A stretch of DNA of 64,000 nt, taken from the NCBI GenBank assembly GCA_963745175.1, contig CAVUWK010000007.1:186001-250000 (forward strand), written 5' to 3'. The translations under genes were made by a program, and so were the position numbers. The stretch is from Bog-473 sp963745175 (GTDB lineage: Bacteria; Actinomycetota; Acidimicrobiia; Acidimicrobiales; RAAP-2). Every line of letters begins with the position of its first letter. Position 1 is the stretch's first letter. The notes beneath the pieces are model-generated. The model saw only the letters and a program-made list of their open reading frames with translations. It ran no database searches and had not been told where the DNA came from. This document shows positions 1 through 8,414 of the stretch, in pieces.

Positions 1-142
1 CCAGAAGCCTGACATTCAGCTCGACCAAGTCGGCATCGGTCTCGGACCGAATAACCTCGAACATCTCGTTCTGGAAGTCGATCAGCAGCAAGGCGCAGTC
101 ATCGGCCTTCCAGACTCCCAGGTCTTCTAGGGCTTTCGTCAT
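1..142 (-). CDS. Isochorismatase-family cysteine hydrolase, N-terminal fragment
   Basis: The gene runs off the left edge, so only about 47 N-terminal residues are present. They contain LLLIDFQNEM, the first beta strand and catalytic Asp region of the isochorismatase/nicotinamidase fold; the catalytic Cys and Lys would lie outside the window. A GGAG Shine-Dalgarno sits 7 nt before the ATG at 142, which fixes the start. The family hydrolyses C-N or ether bonds in small molecules; the substrate cannot be told from this fragment. YcaC-like or nicotinamidase-like members are both possible. Confidence 0.75.
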   Translation of the reverse strand, partial: MTKALEDLGVWKADDCALLLIDFQNEMFEVIRSETDADLVELNVRLL

Positions 143-758
143 TACTTGTCTCCTTGTCTCGTGTTCCAGCAGTTGCTCAGCGGTGCGGTTCTGGTGACTT
201 GTTGCTGTGACGTCGCGAACCACACGTGAAACTCGTTATCCGCCGCGACACATGCTCCGTTGCGGTTCTTGATCTCGGAAGCGAAGGCTGGACCGCCAAC
301 TCCATTTCCCAATCGGAGTCGTGGTTCAAGACGTTGGCGCGTCGTCCGCGCGGGGTCAGGGAGATCTCCGAGTGCAAGCCGGTCGGCGCCTTTGGGGTCA
401 ACGGCCGTCTCCATTGTTCGGTCCTTTGGGACGTTCACATCTCGAGTAGTACCGCTTGTCAGTCACGACCGCCGTCTGATTCGGCGTCACGGATCGAGCA
501 TGGGCCGATGGCGCTCTCGTGTCGTCCAGGAAAACCACAGTCCTTCTGTCCAAACAAAGCGAACGGCATCAGGGCCGCGCGATCGTGATCCGGCTCTGCG
601 CGAGCGGAAGATGCAAGGCGTCGTATCCGGCTCGACTGCGGCGACCACGCAGGCACGCGCGAAAAGCCCATTGAGCCACGGTTCACCGGATCGATCGAGC
701 TCCAATCACAGCCGGGGAAGTGGTTTGGCCATGGCTGCGGTCCAGGCCAGATGCAGTA
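143..758. other. 616-bp stretch without a supported gene
   Basis: This lies between the start of the isochorismatase gene and the 3' end of the LAL regulator, both on the minus strand. Several short open frames overlap in all directions (for example 142-438 minus and 226-588 plus), but none has a convincing ribosome-binding site or a recognisable domain. It should hold the promoter of the isochorismatase gene and any terminator of the LAL gene. I see no clear hairpin. Confidence 0.5.
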
Positions 759-3575
759 TTACGCGTCCTGCATTTCCTGCCCTGACTCGAGAATCCGCTT
801 TGCCAACTGTGTCCTCGATCTGATTCCAAGCTTCCGAAAGACCTTGTGAAGGTGATACTCGACCGTGCTCAGACTGACGAACATTTGAGCGGCGATCTCC
901 GCGTTGGTGCCACCTTGCGCCACGAGTTGTGTGACTCGCGCTTCCTGAGGTGTTAAGCGCTCGCTGGAGTCAAACAACCCCTTGCGTGCGCGCTCCCCCG
1001 TTGCGCGCAGTTCGATACGGGCCCTTTCAGAGTAGCTCTCGCTGCCGAAATCCGTGAAGAGTCTATGGGCGGTGCGCAACTCTTCGCGAGCATCCGCTGG
1101 CCGGTTCTCGCGGCGCAGCCACTCACCGTACAGCAGGTGGGTGCGGGCAAGATCTAAACGCAAGGCCGTAGGCAAGAGTCTGTCGATGGCACTCCGATAC
1201 AACTTCTCAGCGACAGCTCCCTTGCTGAGCAGAGCGCGAGATCGGTCCTCGACGGCAGCCGCCCACTCCGTGCCACTTGCGTTGGTACTCTCGGACAACA
1301 GTTCGAACGCCGCTGTCGCAGCGGCAATGCGCCCGGTTCGGCTGGCAGCTTCGATCAACTCAACAGGCACCCAAGGCCACAACCACAATTCGTAGGGATC
1401 CTCAAGAGCATTTTCAGCCGCAGCGTACGCTTCGTCATATCGAGCGAGGCCGTTATAGAGCGCCGCGTCGGCAAATCCTGTGAGGTTCACCCCCATGCCC
1501 TCACCTCTTGCTGCGAAGTCCTTCGCTGCCGCGTCGATAAGCGGCCGGGCTTCCCGCTCACAGCCGCGGAACGCAGCCACCAACACCGCGGCGTACCGAG
1601 CGGTCCTCGCACCCGTTGCGTCCGCTACGGCGTCTGCCTGCTCGAACAGGGACTCTGCCTCCGATAGTCGCCCGGCGAACAGCTGAACACCGGCCGTCTC
1701 ACTGAGCGTCAAGGGAAGAACAGCGAGGGCCCCGGCTGCTCGGGCTGCGACAACTTGATCACGGGTACATGCATCCCAGGCGTCGTAGTCCCAGATCAAG
1801 GCCGCGCTGCGCCCAGCCAACCAAGACCAACGCAAACGCTCCTCCGTGCCGACCGTATCGCTGCGAAAGGCCTTGAGCGCCCGCTGGAAAACCGTAGTTG
1901 CCACCACGGGGCCCTCCGCCACGAACAGCGCGAGACCTTGGAGCAGAAGGTCCGACGCGCTGGAAGGTCCCGGCGGATGTGGCGCTGCGAGCACGGCGTG
2001 AGCAAGGTCTCGAGCGTTGCCAGAGCTGGCCATGTTGCCGGCAAACAGCGCTGCTGTGATCCCGTCGAGGTAGATCTCTCGTGCTCGCCTGGGATCGTGG
2101 ATCTCGAGGTGCTGGGCGGCCGCAAGGAAGAGCCCGGGAGCCTCGCCTCCTCGCTCAGAAGTGAAGGACACCCTGGCTCGGAGTACCTCAACCTTTGCTC
2201 GCTGTTGGTCGTCCAAGGCACTTCGTTCCGCGGTGGCGGCGAGTTCCAATGCAGCCTCGAGCGCGCCGGCTTGTCGTTTTGCTTCGGCGGCGGCGAGCAC
2301 CCGATCGGCCCGATGCTTCGAATCCACCGTCAGTTCGGCCGCTCGCTCTAGGAATGCCGCCGCTGCGGCGATACCGCCACGGGCTTGAGCCCTGTCGGCT
2401 GAAACCTCTAGGTCCGTTGCCAAATCGTCGTCCGGATGCCGCGCGGCTTGGGCCAGATGCCACGCGCGGCGATCAGGGTCGAGCCCTGCATCAGTGGCGC
2501 CAGCGAGTGCCCTGTGCACGTCGCGTCGGTCGGCAGGCGATGCCGCCTCGTAAACAGCCGAACGGACCAAAGGATGACGGAAAATTACCTGTGGAGACAC
2601 TTCTAGCAAGCCATCCGCTTCGACCTCAGCCGCTGCGGACTCGTCGACTCCGAGGTGCTGGGCGGCACGCCACACGAGAGCCGGATCGCCAGTCGGCTCG
2701 GCAGCCGCCACAAGGAGGAGCCGCCGGGAGGATGGCGGGAGCTGCGCTATCCGTCGCTGGAAGCTTGCCTCAATCCGGCCAGCCATTGGGACCGACGCCG
2801 GGAGGGTGAAACCCCCTGCAAGTTCGGCTGGCGTCAACCCGCGGGGCAGCTCAATCAGAGCAAGTGGGTTCCCACGTGTTTCTGCGACGATCCGCTCAAC
2901 AACGTGCTCGTCGAACGGATCTGGCAGGGCCGAGCGCAAGAGGGCGCGTGCGTCCGCCTGGCCCAGACCAAAGACTGGAAGGAACGGGAGGCCGTCTAGA
3001 TCATTGGGGACGAATCGAGCACCGAACAAGAATGCGATCTGTTCCGACCTCAGACGACGGGCCGCAATGGCGAAGGCCTGGGCCGACTCTCGATCAAGCC
3101 ACTGTGCGTCGTCCACAACGCACAGGACGGGTTGGTCAGAGGCGAGCTGGGACAAGAGGCCGAGAAGAGCCAGGCCAACGAACAACCGGTCGGGCGGCGA
3201 ACCGTCGACATATCCGAATGCCACACCAAGAGCATCGCGATGCGGGGCTGGAAGCTCTTGAAGCGTGTCCAAGGTCGGCACGCACAGCTGCTGCGCTGCG
3301 GCAAAGGGGAGCTCCTTCTCGGCTTGGTTCCCGACGGCGCGGAGCACTTGAAACTCAGCCGCCGAGTTCGTGGCGTAGTCCAACAACGTGGACTTGCCAA
3401 TCCCGGGTTCCCCACAGATCACGATCGTGCCGCCGTGACCCGCCCGCGCAGCGCCAAGGATCCTATCGAGTATCTGGCACTCGCTTCGTCGCCCAAGTAG
3501 GGCCGCCGGCACCTCCTCAGAACTTGACATGGAGGCGTGCACCCGGTTGGACGGCATGACGACCTGAACCGTCAT
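759..3575 (-). CDS. Large LuxR-family (LAL-type) ATP-binding transcriptional regulator
   Basis: This 938-residue protein has the LAL architecture: an N-terminal AAA/STAND ATPase with Walker A GEPGIGKST near residue 56 and Walker B VLCVVDDAQWLD, a long helical TPR-like middle, and a C-terminal LuxR helix-turn-helix (LTPQEARVTQLVAQG ... VEYHLHKVFRKLGI). Such proteins are cytoplasmic activators of catabolic or secondary-metabolite genes; the inducer is unknown. Its ATG overlaps the stop of the upstream aldo/keto reductase by 4 nt (ATGA), so the two are probably translated together. In-frame Met at residues 8 and 16 are alternative starts. A deleted relative lies at 6489-6731. Confidence 0.9.
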   Translation of the reverse strand: MTVQVVMPSNRVHASMSSSEEVPAALLGRRSECQILDRILGAARAGHGGTIVICGEPGIGKSTLLDYATNSAAEFQVLRAVGNQAEKELPFAAAQQLCVPTLDTLQELPAPHRDALGVAFGYVDGSPPDRLFVGLALLGLLSQLASDQPVLCVVDDAQWLDRESAQAFAIAARRLRSEQIAFLFGARFVPNDLDGLPFLPVFGLGQADARALLRSALPDPFDEHVVERIVAETRGNPLALIELPRGLTPAELAGGFTLPASVPMAGRIEASFQRRIAQLPPSSRRLLLVAAAEPTGDPALVWRAAQHLGVDESAAAEVEADGLLEVSPQVIFRHPLVRSAVYEAASPADRRDVHRALAGATDAGLDPDRRAWHLAQAARHPDDDLATDLEVSADRAQARGGIAAAAAFLERAAELTVDSKHRADRVLAAAEAKRQAGALEAALELAATAERSALDDQQRAKVEVLRARVSFTSERGGEAPGLFLAAAQHLEIHDPRRAREIYLDGITAALFAGNMASSGNARDLAHAVLAAPHPPGPSSASDLLLQGLALFVAEGPVVATTVFQRALKAFRSDTVGTEERLRWSWLAGRSAALIWDYDAWDACTRDQVVAARAAGALAVLPLTLSETAGVQLFAGRLSEAESLFEQADAVADATGARTARYAAVLVAAFRGCEREARPLIDAAAKDFAARGEGMGVNLTGFADAALYNGLARYDEAYAAAENALEDPYELWLWPWVPVELIEAASRTGRIAAATAAFELLSESTNASGTEWAAAVEDRSRALLSKGAVAEKLYRSAIDRLLPTALRLDLARTHLLYGEWLRRENRPADAREELRTAHRLFTDFGSESYSERARIELRATGERARKGLFDSSERLTPQEARVTQLVAQGGTNAEIAAQMFVSLSTVEYHLHKVFRKLGIRSRTQLAKRILESGQEMQDA

Positions 3576-4417
3576 AGTCGTGAGATCTCCTGAAGGTCAT
3601 CATCATCGTCAATACGGACATGTGTCGCGGCCACATTCTCCTGAAGATGCTCGAGTGACGACGTACCGGGGATCAGGAGCACATTTGGAGCCCAAGCCAA
3701 CTGCCACGCGAGGCATGCCTGCGCAGGCGTGCAGTCTGACCTCGCGGCAACCTGGGTAAGTGTGGGATTTCGCAGGAGTGAGCTCGAACCAAATCCCAGC
3801 GGAGCAAAGGGGACGAAGGCGATGCCCCGACGAGTGCATTCGTCGAGCACCGGTTGGGACGTGCGATCAGCGGGATGGAATGCATTCCGCACGCATGCAA
3901 TCTCGGTGAACTTCAGCGCGTGGAGCAGATGGGCCAGGGAGACATTGCTCAGGCCCACTGCTCGAATCAGTCCGTCGTCGCGAGCTGCCATCATGGCTTC
4001 GAGCTGGTCGTCGAACAACGAGTCGTGACGCGGCGTTCCCGTGAGCCGCAGGTTGACGATTCCGATCCTGTTCGTTCGGAGCGTCCTGAGGTTGTCTTCG
4101 ATTCCTTGTCGTAACCTCTCGGGTTCGTCATCGGCGAAGACCTCGCCCCTCTTTCCGCGCTTGGCACCAACCTTGCTGACCAGCACCAGGTCGGGCGGAT
4201 ATGGATGGAGCGCCTCCCGAATGAGCTCGTTTACAACGACCGGCCCGTAGTACTGAGCCGTATCGATGTGATCTACTCCCAATTCGGAGGCCGCTCGAAG
4301 CACGGCAATGGCATCATCCCGATCCGCCGGTGGGCCGAAGACGTTCGGTCCCGCCAAGCGCATTGCCCCGAGTCCAATCGCGGATACCGAAAACGGGCCC
4401 AATGGTCGCTTCTCCAT
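3572..4417 (-). CDS. Aldo/keto reductase
   Basis: An NADPH-dependent aldo/keto reductase of 281 residues with a TIM-barrel pattern: LGAMRLAG at the N-terminus, DTAQYYG carrying the catalytic Asp/Tyr, VSKVG with the Lys, and AVGLSNVS and IPGTSS near the cofactor site. Where many family members have a catalytic His after strand 4 this one reads VNLRLTG, so the tetrad is probably incomplete or altered. I chose ATG 4417 because MEKRPLGPFSV matches the usual family N-terminus. The frame stays open to 4639, with an ATG at 4495, and no start has a strong ribosome-binding site. Its stop overlaps the start of the LAL regulator. Confidence 0.85.
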   Translation of the reverse strand: MEKRPLGPFSVSAIGLGAMRLAGPNVFGPPADRDDAIAVLRAASELGVDHIDTAQYYGPVVVNELIREALHPYPPDLVLVSKVGAKRGKRGEVFADDEPERLRQGIEDNLRTLRTNRIGIVNLRLTGTPRHDSLFDDQLEAMMAARDDGLIRAVGLSNVSLAHLLHALKFTEIACVRNAFHPADRTSQPVLDECTRRGIAFVPFAPLGFGSSSLLRNPTLTQVAARSDCTPAQACLAWQLAWAPNVLLIPGTSSLEHLQENVAATHVRIDDDDDLQEISRL

Positions 4418-4589
4418 CGCCCGCACTGGCTGCTGAGCCGAACTCGAGTAGGAAGTTCCTGCTTCTGACGCGCCGGTCACGAATCGACTATCCATGAAAA
4501 CGTCGATCCGAACACCGCAGAACACGGCCCTGAATCTCCTCTGCCACTTGTATTGGCCGCTGAAGGCCGTGGGCGTTCGATCATTGGCC

Positions 4590-5267
4590 CTAGCCGTAGA
4601 CAGGCAGGATCGCGCCACTGATGGGTGCTGCGGCATCACTCACAAGAAATGCGATGATTTCTGCGACGGCCTCCGGCGCGACCGCCTGAGCGAGCATCTC
4701 CGCGGGAAGCACCTTCCTGTTGCTCTCCGTGCTGATGAGTTGTGGTGCGATGCTGTTCACTCGGATCCCCATGGGGCGGAGCTCTACGTCAAGCGCGCGA
4801 GTGAGTTGGATCAATGCAGCCTTACTTGCCCCGTACGCTGCCATTCCAGAGGTGGGGTCGAGGCCGGGTCGGGCCGACACGTGCAAGATCGCACCGGATC
4901 GCCGCCGACTCATGTGTGGCGCGACTGCTTGACTTAGCCACAAAGCCGCCCCGAGATTCACATCGAGCATGGTCTGAAGCTGATCCGGGGTTGTGGCCAC
5001 AGCCTCCCCGGGGAAAAAGACGCCGAGGGTGTTCACCAGGACGCTTGGCACGCCCACGTCACGAACGATGCGATCGACAAGCGGTCGGGCGACGGTTGGA
5101 TCAGTGGCGTCGGCCAGCTCACGATGTACTTCTTCTGGCAGCGTGTCGAGCTTGTCCTCGCTCCTGTCCAGCGCGACCACGGTGTACCCGCTCCCGACCA
5201 GACTCACGACAACCGCACGGCCTAATTCTCCACCCCCGCCTGCCACGATGGCGATCGCCGGACTCAT
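4590..5267 (-). CDS. Short-chain dehydrogenase/reductase (SDR)
   Basis: A classical SDR of 225 residues. The glycine-rich nucleotide loop GGGGELG is near residue 11, NTLG stands for the structural NNAG motif, and the catalytic Ser (HVSARP) and YGASK pair are present at about residues 130-148. It is slightly short for the family (usually near 250) because the C-terminal loop is reduced, ending ISGAILPVYG. Substrate unknown. It is transcribed divergently from a MarR gene, which is the obvious candidate for its control. A decayed paralogue of its C-terminal half lies at 8140-8414. Confidence 0.88.
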   Translation of the reverse strand: MSPAIAIVAGGGGELGRAVVVSLVGSGYTVVALDRSEDKLDTLPEEVHRELADATDPTVARPLVDRIVRDVGVPSVLVNTLGVFFPGEAVATTPDQLQTMLDVNLGAALWLSQAVAPHMSRRRSGAILHVSARPGLDPTSGMAAYGASKAALIQLTRALDVELRPMGIRVNSIAPQLISTESNRKVLPAEMLAQAVAPEAVAEIIAFLVSDAAAPISGAILPVYG

Positions 5268-5589
5268 TCGTCAACCGTCTTCTTGTCCACTGACATTCGT
5301 CCTCCCACTTACCGAATGGTCCGTCGTCTCGGCGATTGACTTCGGCAGCTGGGCCCCGGCCAGCCACTCACGATGGCGCATCCGTCTCCCGCTATGAGGG
5401 TCCTACGGCCTTTCATTTTCTGGGGGCAAAAAGATCGTAATACAATCTGCTTGCGTTCGCAAGCAATATGCTGCTAATCTGCAGATATCGGTTTTTGGCG
5501 GATGCTGCGTCGGGTCTGAGCACCCGAGGTTGCCTGCCACCGCCCACGCCGTCCCACAGTTGCTTCATCGAGCAAGTTACTCTGAGCCC
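5268..5589. other. Divergent SDR/MarR intergenic control region
   Basis: This 322-bp gap separates the divergent SDR and MarR starts. It is AT-richer than its surroundings between about 5410 and 5500 and holds the palindromes listed separately. Promoter-like elements are visible on both strands there: plus strand TTGCGT at 5451 and TAATCT at 5475, 18 bp apart, and on the minus strand TTGCTT with GTATTA about 17 bp on. The stretches 5268-5400 and 5490-5589 hold nothing recognisable. Confidence 0.5.
5449..5464. promoter_or_regulatory. Perfect inverted repeat, probable MarR operator
   Basis: Two 7-bp arms, GCTTGCG and CGCAAGC, are separated by 2 bp. The TTGC...GCAA form is typical of MarR-family operators. 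It overlaps the putative -35 elements of both divergent promoters, so a bound dimer could repress both genes. A second perfect palindrome, ATCTGCAGAT, follows at 5477-5486. Confidence 0.5.
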
Positions 5590-6072
5590 ATGGCCACGAT
5601 TGAACCGTTTTCACCAGCGGAAGAATCCCTGTGGCGCTCGATGATGGTCATTGTCAAGGCCCTCCCTCGATGCCTTGACTCCGATCTCATCCAGGGAAGC
5701 GGTCTGACCGCCAGCGAATACACAACGATCATGCATCTCTCCGAGGCGCCCAATCGTGAACTCCGGATGAATGACCTGGCCAGTGCTACCGGGCTATCGC
5801 CGAGTCGAATGACGCGCTTGGTCGATGATCTGCAGTTACGTTCTCTTGTGACGAAGGTGGCGAGTTCCACCGATGCTCGAGGCAACGTGGCCAGACTGAC
5901 GCCAAGGGGCATGGCGAAATTGCGGGCAGCGTGGCCGGTACATCTGGAAAGTGTTCGGACCCGATTTTTCGATCATATGGACGCGACGTGTGTCGAGCTC
6001 GTCGCTCGCTCACTGTCCGCAGTAGCCGATCAGTTCGAGGACAGCTCTTCCGTTGGGAACCGTCAGAAGTAG
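5590..6072 (+). CDS. MarR-family transcriptional regulator
   Basis: A 160-residue winged-helix protein. The HTH core is LRMNDLASATGLSPSRMTRLVDDL (about residues 58-81) and the wing is VTKVASSTDARGNVARLTPRG, both typical of MarR. I chose ATG 5590 (MATIEPFSPAEESLW) over the upstream ATG at 5530 because it places the N-terminal dimerisation helix at the usual distance. MarR proteins are ligand-released repressors that often control a divergent neighbour; here that is the SDR at 4590-5267, with palindromes in the shared promoter region. Confidence 0.88.
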   Translation: MATIEPFSPAEESLWRSMMVIVKALPRCLDSDLIQGSGLTASEYTTIMHLSEAPNRELRMNDLASATGLSPSRMTRLVDDLQLRSLVTKVASSTDARGNVARLTPRGMAKLRAAWPVHLESVRTRFFDHMDATCVELVARSLSAVADQFEDSSSVGNRQK

Positions 6073-6488
6073 GCCGGACTCTGGCGACTCCGCGAATCAG
6101 CCCAGCTTTGCGCGATGTGGCCTCCTGCGGATGACTTAACGCATAGTGGTCGTCATTTTCGTTCGATCGGAGACGCGAGCGAGCTGGCCGTGCCTGAATC
6201 GACGGGAGCGCGCCGTGACGTCATCTGTCTCCACCTCTGGCCCGAAGAGCGCGTCTCACTCCAATGCAGGATGCCTTGCGCTTTTCGAACTACCGCGCTC
6301 CCTCCGGTTGACGAAGCGGCCGAGGTGGCATGCAGTCGCAGCCACAGCCCGCTCTGCGAGGGCTCCGGGGCGGCGAAAGTTTCGGGGCTACCCGAAACCA
6401 CGATCGAGGTCCCGAGTGGAGGTTCTCCGGCCCATCCCCCGTGCCGGTATCAACGTCGCTGTGGCCGGGGTGGCCTTGGACAACTACC
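6073..6488. other. 416-bp stretch, no supported gene
   Basis: This lies between the MarR stop and the truncated LAL reading frame. Short overlapping frames are open on the plus strand, and one includes a VEVLRPIPRAG-like stretch near 6415 that faintly recalls acyl-CoA thioesterases. The similarity is too weak to annotate. The region borders a decayed gene and may itself be decayed coding DNA. Confidence 0.4.
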
Positions 6489-6731
6489 GTGACACGGGTG
6501 CTAGTGGGCAGAAGCTCGGAGCTTAAAGAGCTTCATGACGTCGTCGACCGAGTCCGTTCCGGATGCAGCGCCGCGCTCGTCATTCGAGGGGAACCTGGCG
6601 TCGGCAAGACAGTCCTGTTGAACGAGAACCCTGTGGAATACCACCTGAAGAAGGTGTTCCTGCAGCCGGGAGTCAAGTCCCGCGCCCAGCTCGCCGAGGC
6701 CATTCCCCAGTCCGTTGGAGAGGCGTTGTGA
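6489..6731 (+). pseudogene. LAL-type LuxR regulator with most of its interior deleted
   Basis: The frame opens at GTG 6489 with LVGRSSELKELHDVVDRV and the Walker A GEPGVGKTVLL, then jumps directly into the end of a LuxR HTH, NPVEYHLKKVFLQPGVKS, and stops. Compared with the intact regulator at 759-3575, some 800 or more residues are missing but the frame is kept. Only about 80 codons remain and the recognition helix is incomplete, so DNA binding is unlikely. Its TGA overlaps the GTG of the UbiB gene (GTGA), so its translation could still couple to that gene. Confidence 0.8.
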
Positions 6732-8119
6732 CCACACGACGCGATGCGCTGAGAACCCGATCACTGAATAATGCAAGCGGTCCTGCCGCCCCGGGTTATC
6801 GTCGAGGATCGACGGTGACGTCACTGCTTCGGCGATGCGGCAAGATGGCCGCGGTCGCCACCCATCGAAGCGCCAGGGTCTGTTGGCACACCGCAGCCCG
6901 GAGACTTCGCCCTCACGATATCGACCCGGCAGGATCGTTTCCCCGCCAGCTCCGGCTTGCCCTCGAAGAGCTCGGGCCGACATTCGTGAAGCTCGGACAG
7001 TTGCTGTCGGCCCGCTCCGATATCACCCCCCCAGATGTGCAGCAGGAGCTGTCGAAGTTGCAGGATCACGCACCGAGCATCCCCCAAGCGATGCTCGTGG
7101 AAGAACTCGAGCGGAGTATCGGATCACGGGACGCCCTGTTTGCGACGCTCGAGATGGTACCCACGGCCTGCGGATCGATAGCTCAGGTTCACAGGGGGAC
7201 TCTTCACAACGGACTTCGCGTCGCAGTGAAGGTACGACGTCCCGGAGTCCGCACTGATATTGATACCGACGTCCGGTTGCTCCGTACATTGGCCCGATTC
7301 GTCGCGTGGCTTTCGTCCCGGGTGCGCGCTTACGATCCGATTGCAATCCTCGACGAGTTCGCCGCCGTGCTGCGCGCGGAGACCGATTTCATCACCGAAG
7401 CCGAGAATCTTGAAGCGGTCGGTCGCACGTTCTCAGTGAGCGATGCCGTCACGATCCCACGCGTGCTGACCGACATGAGCGGCGAATCCGTCCTGGTCAT
7501 GGAGTGGATCGACGGCATTCCCCTCAGCAATCGGGAACGCTTGGAAGCGGTTGGAGCGAATCGAGCTGGGCTCGCTCGAACGATCCTGCGGGCCTACCAA
7601 GTGATGATCTTCCAGTCCGATCGCTTCCACGCCGACCCACATCCTGGCAATCTCATTGCCATGGAGGGCGAGCGCCTCGGTCTGATCGACTTCGGCGAGG
7701 TCGGTTCGGTCCAGCCCGCCGAGCGTTCCGCTCTCCTAGGTATGATCACTGCGGTGCTTGGCCGGGACGGCGAGGCCCTCGCAGGCGCTGTGCTCTCGGT
7801 CAGTCGAACCACGCGCACTGTCGACCTCACCGAGTTCGGAGCGCAACTTGCGGCGCTCCTTGGCCCAGTTGCCGACGCAAGTTTGAAGGACACGAGGCTC
7901 GGCGAAATGTTGGGTCAACTACTCCACCTCCTGCGCGAAAACCGGATCGTGCTGCCTTCTGACCTCGCCATCTTGATCAAGACTCTGATCGAATGCGAGG
8001 CCACGACCTACGAACTCGACCCCACGATGTCGATGCTGAGCATCGTGGGCGAGCTTGGTACCTTCGCGCCGCCCGGAACGACTTCGGGTACCCCATCACT
8101 CGGCGATTCGTCGGAATAG
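6728..8119 (+). CDS. ABC1/UbiB-family atypical protein kinase
   Basis: A 463-residue protein with UbiB/AarF kinase-like signatures: PTFVKLGQLLSARSD (the KxGQ motif), ACGSIAQVHRG (nucleotide loop), VKVRRPG (the Lys), HADPHPGN (catalytic loop) and LIDFGEVG (DFG). UbiB relatives support isoprenoid quinone or lipid metabolism at the membrane. The usual C-terminal TM pair is not obvious here, and the last residues (GTTSGTPSLGDSSE) look like a non-native tail next to the SDR remnant. GTG 6728 overlaps the stop of the truncated LAL frame; the frame stays open upstream but has no family similarity there. Confidence 0.85.
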   Translation: MTTRRDALRTRSLNNASGPAAPGYRRGSTVTSLLRRCGKMAAVATHRSARVCWHTAARRLRPHDIDPAGSFPRQLRLALEELGPTFVKLGQLLSARSDITPPDVQQELSKLQDHAPSIPQAMLVEELERSIGSRDALFATLEMVPTACGSIAQVHRGTLHNGLRVAVKVRRPGVRTDIDTDVRLLRTLARFVAWLSSRVRAYDPIAILDEFAAVLRAETDFITEAENLEAVGRTFSVSDAVTIPRVLTDMSGESVLVMEWIDGIPLSNRERLEAVGANRAGLARTILRAYQVMIFQSDRFHADPHPGNLIAMEGERLGLIDFGEVGSVQPAERSALLGMITAVLGRDGEALAGAVLSVSRTTRTVDLTEFGAQLAALLGPVADASLKDTRLGEMLGQLLHLLRENRIVLPSDLAILIKTLIECEATTYELDPTMSMLSIVGELGTFAPPGTTSGTPSLGDSSE

Positions 8120-8139
8120 GAGTTCCGCCCTTAGGTTCC

Positions 8140-8414
8140 CCCCGCACGGGATCGGCCGGCACGGCCGCGTACGCGGCGAGCAAAGCTGCGCTCGTCCACT
8201 TGACCCACATCCTCGACCTCGAGCTTCCGCCAACCGGCGATCCGGGCCAACAGCATCGCCGTCCCAGTTGCTCGACACCGGCACGAGCCACATTCCCCGA
8301 AGAGGTACTGGCGCCCGCCGTCTCTCCGGAAGCGATCGCCGAAGTTGTTGCCTTCCTGGTCAGCGAGGTGGCCCCGCCCCAAGCGGAGCTAACCTTCCCG
8401 CGTATGGCGCCTGA
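8140..8414 (+). pseudogene. C-terminal remnant of an SDR, several frameshifts
   Basis: Translation gives TAAYAASKAALVHLTHIL (SDR active-site helix, near 8164), then QLLDTGTSH in another frame near 8262, then FPEEVLAPAVSPEAIAEV back in the first frame, and finally SGANLPAYGA with a stop in the other frame at 8414. Joined together these match the C-terminal half of the SDR at 4590-5267 (MLAQAVAPEAVAEI, SGAILPVYG). At least three frame changes and no N-terminus: a dead paralogue. It overlaps the first codons of the glycosylase gene. Confidence 0.8.

Noticed and set aside
142..438. 98-codon minus-strand gene upstream of isochorismatase
   Set aside because: It runs into the start codon of the isochorismatase gene, has no ribosome-binding site and no domain.
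6410..6488. Thioesterase remnant (VEVLRPIPRAG-like)
   Set aside because: Only about ten residues resemble the family, which is not enough.
6489..6731. Functional mini-LAL protein
   Set aside because: Short internally deleted proteins can act as modulators, but the HTH here is incomplete and the sequence shows degraded residues; called a pseudogene.
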